Of a stretch of DNA of 6,846 bases, positions 5,033 through 6,846 are shown piece by piece; within the stretch, counting starts at the first letter, position 1; each line of letters starts with the position of its first letter. A program made the position numbers and the translations under genes. Source of the DNA: Halodesulfurarchaeum sp. (GTDB lineage: Archaea; Halobacteriota; Halobacteria; Halobacteriales; Halobacteriaceae); the NCBI GenBank assembly GCA_018334775.1, contig JAGXLJ010000063.1:1-6846 (forward strand), written 5' to 3'. The notes below the pieces were generated by a model that saw only the letters and a program-made list of their open reading frames with translations, had not been told where the DNA came from and did not search any database.

Positions 5033-5878
5033 TTATCGCTCGAGTGTGTCCCGGGTATCAATGCCATAAATCGTCTGTGGTGTGTCAACGTGGGCGGCTT
5101 CGACGGCTATTTCGTGACCTGTTTCGAGCAGCCAGTTCACCCTTCGGGGGACGGTTTTTGGCCCCATCACCGCTCCGGGCCGATCGGGATCGTCGATGAA
5201 ATCAGTCTCCATCAAGAACGGGTCGGCTTCCTCGATGGCCGTTTCCAGGAACGGTTTCCGACTCATGACGCTTGGAGTGATTCCTGTAAGTGTGCCACTG
5301 CTGTAATGTTTCACGACCCGGTGTGGTGGGAGTGAAACGGCTTCGGCCCACTTCCCGATTTCCGTGAGGTCCTCTGACTCTTCGGTGTGGAGTTGCACCG
5401 CGACGTCCGCTTGCACGGCCACTTCGAGTGCGTGCCTGAGGACAGCGTTTGACGCCTCCCAGATCTCCGGTTGAACATCGTAGTGGGGGCGACCGGATTT
5501 GATCGCGACAGCGGCCCCTTCTGTTGCGTACTCGCCGGCGGTGTCAAGCCCGGCCATCATGAGGTCCCGGGCGTCCTCGACAGCCATCCCTCGGTCGTCG
5601 ACGAGTCGGGAAATGAGCGCCGGATGGACGCCAATCACCGGCCAGGCCTGACCAGGGAGTACGGCAGTCGCATCGGCAACGAGTGATCGAGTCTCCTCGA
5701 AGACGGCGCCGAAATCCTGACCCGCTTCGGGTTCAACGCCGAGGTGCCAGGAGGGTTTGTTGACCACGAGAAGGTGGGTACCACCACTCCGGACGAAATC
5801 CTGCACCGCTTCGATTCCCTTCCCTTCCCGATCCAGGTGAAGGTGATTGTCGAGCACTGGCGTCCCCAGGTCGCGCAT
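5033..5878 (-). CDS. TatD-family metal-dependent hydrolase, archaeal branch
   Basis: A 281-aa TIM-barrel amidohydrolase of the TatD-related archaeal group. Metal-site residues in order are H12-x-H14 (LDNHLHLD), K127 (AIKSGRPHY), H164 (VQLHTEE), H191 (VKHYSSG) and D226 (METDFID). GVHP (83-86) and VPRRVNWLLE (243-252) match family positions. TatD proteins are metal-dependent nucleases or phosphoesterases; the substrate of this archaeal branch is not known to me. K127 lies where classic members have a metal-binding Glu (GEIG block), so the metal centre may differ, for example by use of a modified lysine or a single metal. The start ATG at 5878 gives the family-like opening, and minus-strand GTTTTTC (5903-5909) is about 28 nt upstream. 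It follows the NYN-domain gene by 52 bp on the same strand, so the two could be partly co-transcribed. Confidence 0.88.
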   Translation of the reverse strand: MRDLGTPVLDNHLHLDREGKGIEAVQDFVRSGGTHLLVVNKPSWHLGVEPEAGQDFGAVFEETRSLVADATAVLPGQAWPVIGVHPALISRLVDDRGMAVEDARDLMMAGLDTAGEYATEGAAVAIKSGRPHYDVQPEIWEASNAVLRHALEVAVQADVAVQLHTEESEDLTEIGKWAEAVSLPPHRVVKHYSSGTLTGITPSVMSRKPFLETAIEEADPFLMETDFIDDPDRPGAVMGPKTVPRRVNWLLETGHEIAVEAAHVDTPQTIYGIDTRDTLER

Positions 5879-5930
5879 ACCACTCTCTGTGGCCGGCGCT
5901 TGGAAAAACTGTCCGTTGAATAGTCTCCCC

Positions 5931-6371
5931 TCAATCGAGAACGACTGCGTCGTCGGCGGCCCGAACGAGAGCGTCCGAACGTCCGTGTTCTCCCGGTGCG
6001 ATCGCGAACGTCCCGATTCCGGTTCGGTTGGCCAACTCGATAACCGGTTTGAAATCGGTGTCTCGGGAGGCGATAGCGAGAACGTCTAAATCGGACTCGA
6101 ACACGGACGCAGTGGCCTCTACGGCGAGTTTTACGTCGACGTCTCCGCTGGTTACTCGAACGTCGAAGCCGTGGGCTTCACCAGCCTGGATAAGGCCCGC
6201 CGGAGCGTTCTCGTCGAGATACAATCGTGTGACTGCGAGTGTCCCCTGCTCTGATCCACACTCTCGGAGGTCTTCGAGATCGACTTCGAACTCATCTCGC
6301 AACACGTTCGGCCCATCGACGAAAAGCCCGACTCGTGTCTTCGAACCGAGACGGCGCGAGAGCCAGCCCAT
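5931..6371 (-). CDS. NYN-domain protein, putative PIN-like ribonuclease
   Basis: A 146-aa protein (from the ATG at 6371) made almost wholly of a NYN domain, a PIN-like RNase fold. Acidic residues of the expected metal site are visible: D19 in LFVDGPN (with N22), D77 and D79 in SGDVDVKLAVEA, and D104 and D106 in SRDTDFKPVIE. The C-terminal IAPGEHGRSDAL block is shared by haloarchaeal homologues as I remember them. The family includes RNases that act in RNA processing or decay; the target here is unknown. An in-frame ATG two codons upstream (6377) would add MA. I chose 6371 because the TATA-like TATATTTG on the minus strand is centred about 25 nt before it, giving a leaderless start, and because MGW is the common opening. 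It is divergent from gcvT and upstream of the TatD-family gene. Confidence 0.85.
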   Translation of the reverse strand: MGWLSRRLGSKTRVGLFVDGPNVLRDEFEVDLEDLRECGSEQGTLAVTRLYLDENAPAGLIQAGEAHGFDVRVTSGDVDVKLAVEATASVFESDLDVLAIASRDTDFKPVIELANRTGIGTFAIAPGEHGRSDALVRAADDAVVLD

Positions 6372-6391
6372 AGCCATAGCTTGTGGGTCCC

Positions 6392-6399
6392 AAATATAG
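6392..6399 (-). promoter_or_regulatory. TATA box of the NYN-domain gene
   Basis: Plus-strand AAATATAG (minus-strand CTATATTT) is the most AT-rich promoter-like stretch in the gap and is centred about 25 nt upstream of the ATG at 6371. This supports that start and a leaderless transcript. Confidence 0.5.
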
Positions 6400-6451
6400 G
6401 AGTACTGATTGTCCGATTGCTAAATCTCAGAAATGTCGCAGCACGCACGGG

Positions 6452-6469
6452 TATAGGAAGGCATTAATT
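6452..6469 (+). promoter_or_regulatory. Two TATA-like elements ahead of gcvT
   Basis: TATAGG (6452-6457) is centred about 26 nt before the ATG at 6480, and ATTAATT (6463-6469) is centred about 26 nt before the in-frame ATG at 6492. Either could set a leaderless start. There is no clear Shine-Dalgarno ahead of either ATG. Confidence 0.4.
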
Positions 6470-6491
6470 GCCGGGGACTATGAGTTTACAT

Positions 6492-6846
6492 ATGGCCCTG
6501 CGACCGCCACCGCTGCATGCGGTTCACGACAACCGAGGTGCGTCGTTCACTGATTTCGGCGGGTGGGAAATGCCAGTCGAGTTCGATTCGATACACGAAG
6601 AGCACGAAGCCGTGCGAACGGCCGCCGGTCTCTTCGATGTCTCGCATATGGGCGAGGTCACTGTCACGGGGCCAGACGCGACGACCTTGCTGAATCGGCT
6701 CACGACAAACGACGTGTCCGCGCTCGATCCTGGCCAAGCCCAGTATTCGACGATAACGAACGAGGATGGCATCATTCTCGATGACACGGTCGTCTACCGG
6801 CTTCCCGAGTCGGTTCCGGAGGGAACGCCTGGTGAGGGTGCTCCCC
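6492..6846 (+). CDS. gcvT: Aminomethyltransferase, glycine cleavage system T protein (C-terminus cut off by window end)
   Basis: The first 118 codons are visible. MALRPPPLHAVHDNRG is followed by FTDFGGWEMPVEFDSIHEEH (19-38), VRTAAGLFDVSHMGEV (41-56), GPDATTLLNRLTTNDVSAL (60-78) and QYSTITNEDGIILDDTVVYR (84-103), the strongly conserved N-terminal blocks of GcvT. These include the FGGW-MPVxF and DVSHMG folate-domain motifs. The enzyme takes the aminomethyl group from the H protein and, with tetrahydrofolate, releases ammonia and forms methylene-THF in glycine breakdown. A second in-frame ATG at 6480 would add MSLH; the family match begins at 6492. After residue 103 the sequence runs into a Pro/Gly/Glu-rich stretch (LPESVPEGTPGEGAP) where most homologues have a short turn, so a loop insertion is likely. 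The rest of the gene, and whether gcvH and gcvP follow, lies outside the window. Confidence 0.95.
   Translation, partial: MALRPPPLHAVHDNRGASFTDFGGWEMPVEFDSIHEEHEAVRTAAGLFDVSHMGEVTVTGPDATTLLNRLTTNDVSALDPGQAQYSTITNEDGIILDDTVVYRLPESVPEGTPGEGAP

Noticed and set aside
1..6846. CRISPR array, insertion sequence, attachment site, toxin-antitoxin or defence cluster
   Set aside because: No spaced repeats, transposase, integrase or paired inverted ends were seen. The genes are mostly conserved housekeeping families.

Overview
The window looks like chromosomal DNA from a haloarchaeon (class Halobacteria). The proteins are rich in Asp and Glu, the DNA has moderate to high GC, and the gene set is archaeal housekeeping: an archaeal-type HMG-CoA synthase, a DUF2150 protein, an archaeal TatD-like hydrolase, a NYN-domain protein and a haloarchaeal-type GcvT. 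Most starts have an AT-rich TATA-like element about 25-30 nt upstream and no usable Shine-Dalgarno, as expected for leaderless haloarchaeal transcripts. I saw no mobile element, CRISPR array, tRNA or rRNA. Genus cannot be assigned from what is visible.

Layout. The left part reads leftward: a GNAT acetyltransferase cut by the window start (1-500) and a small membrane YdjM-type metal-dependent hydrolase (562-1194). From a divergent 96-bp promoter region, an XRE-type transcriptional regulator reads rightward (1291-1995). It ends 10 bp from the stop of the leftward HMG-CoA synthase (2006-3343). A 342-bp non-coding stretch (3344-3685) carries the HMGS promoter and a strong palindrome. Beyond it lies a leftward DUF2150 gene (3686-4261). 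Divergent from that is a stand-alone SagB/nitroreductase-type flavoprotein (4350-4985), convergent with a TatD-family hydrolase (5033-5878). A NYN-domain putative ribonuclease (5931-6371) is followed divergently by gcvT (from 6492, cut by the window end).

How the parts may work together. The most interesting signal is a 15-bp element shared at 12 of 15 positions. It is dyad-symmetric (TTCGRCA-NN-TGTCG) and occurs only twice that I could find: about 52 bp upstream of the XRE regulator start and about 58 bp upstream of the HMGS start, in each case just beyond the expected TATA position. With the regulator and HMGS genes tail to tail, this suggests that the regulator controls both itself and HMGS, the committed condensation step of the mevalonate (isoprenoid lipid) pathway. 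This is inference from sequence and has not been tested. The other genes look like independent single-gene units rather than one system. A second notable point is the TatD-family protein, where Lys127 stands at the place I expect the metal-binding Glu.
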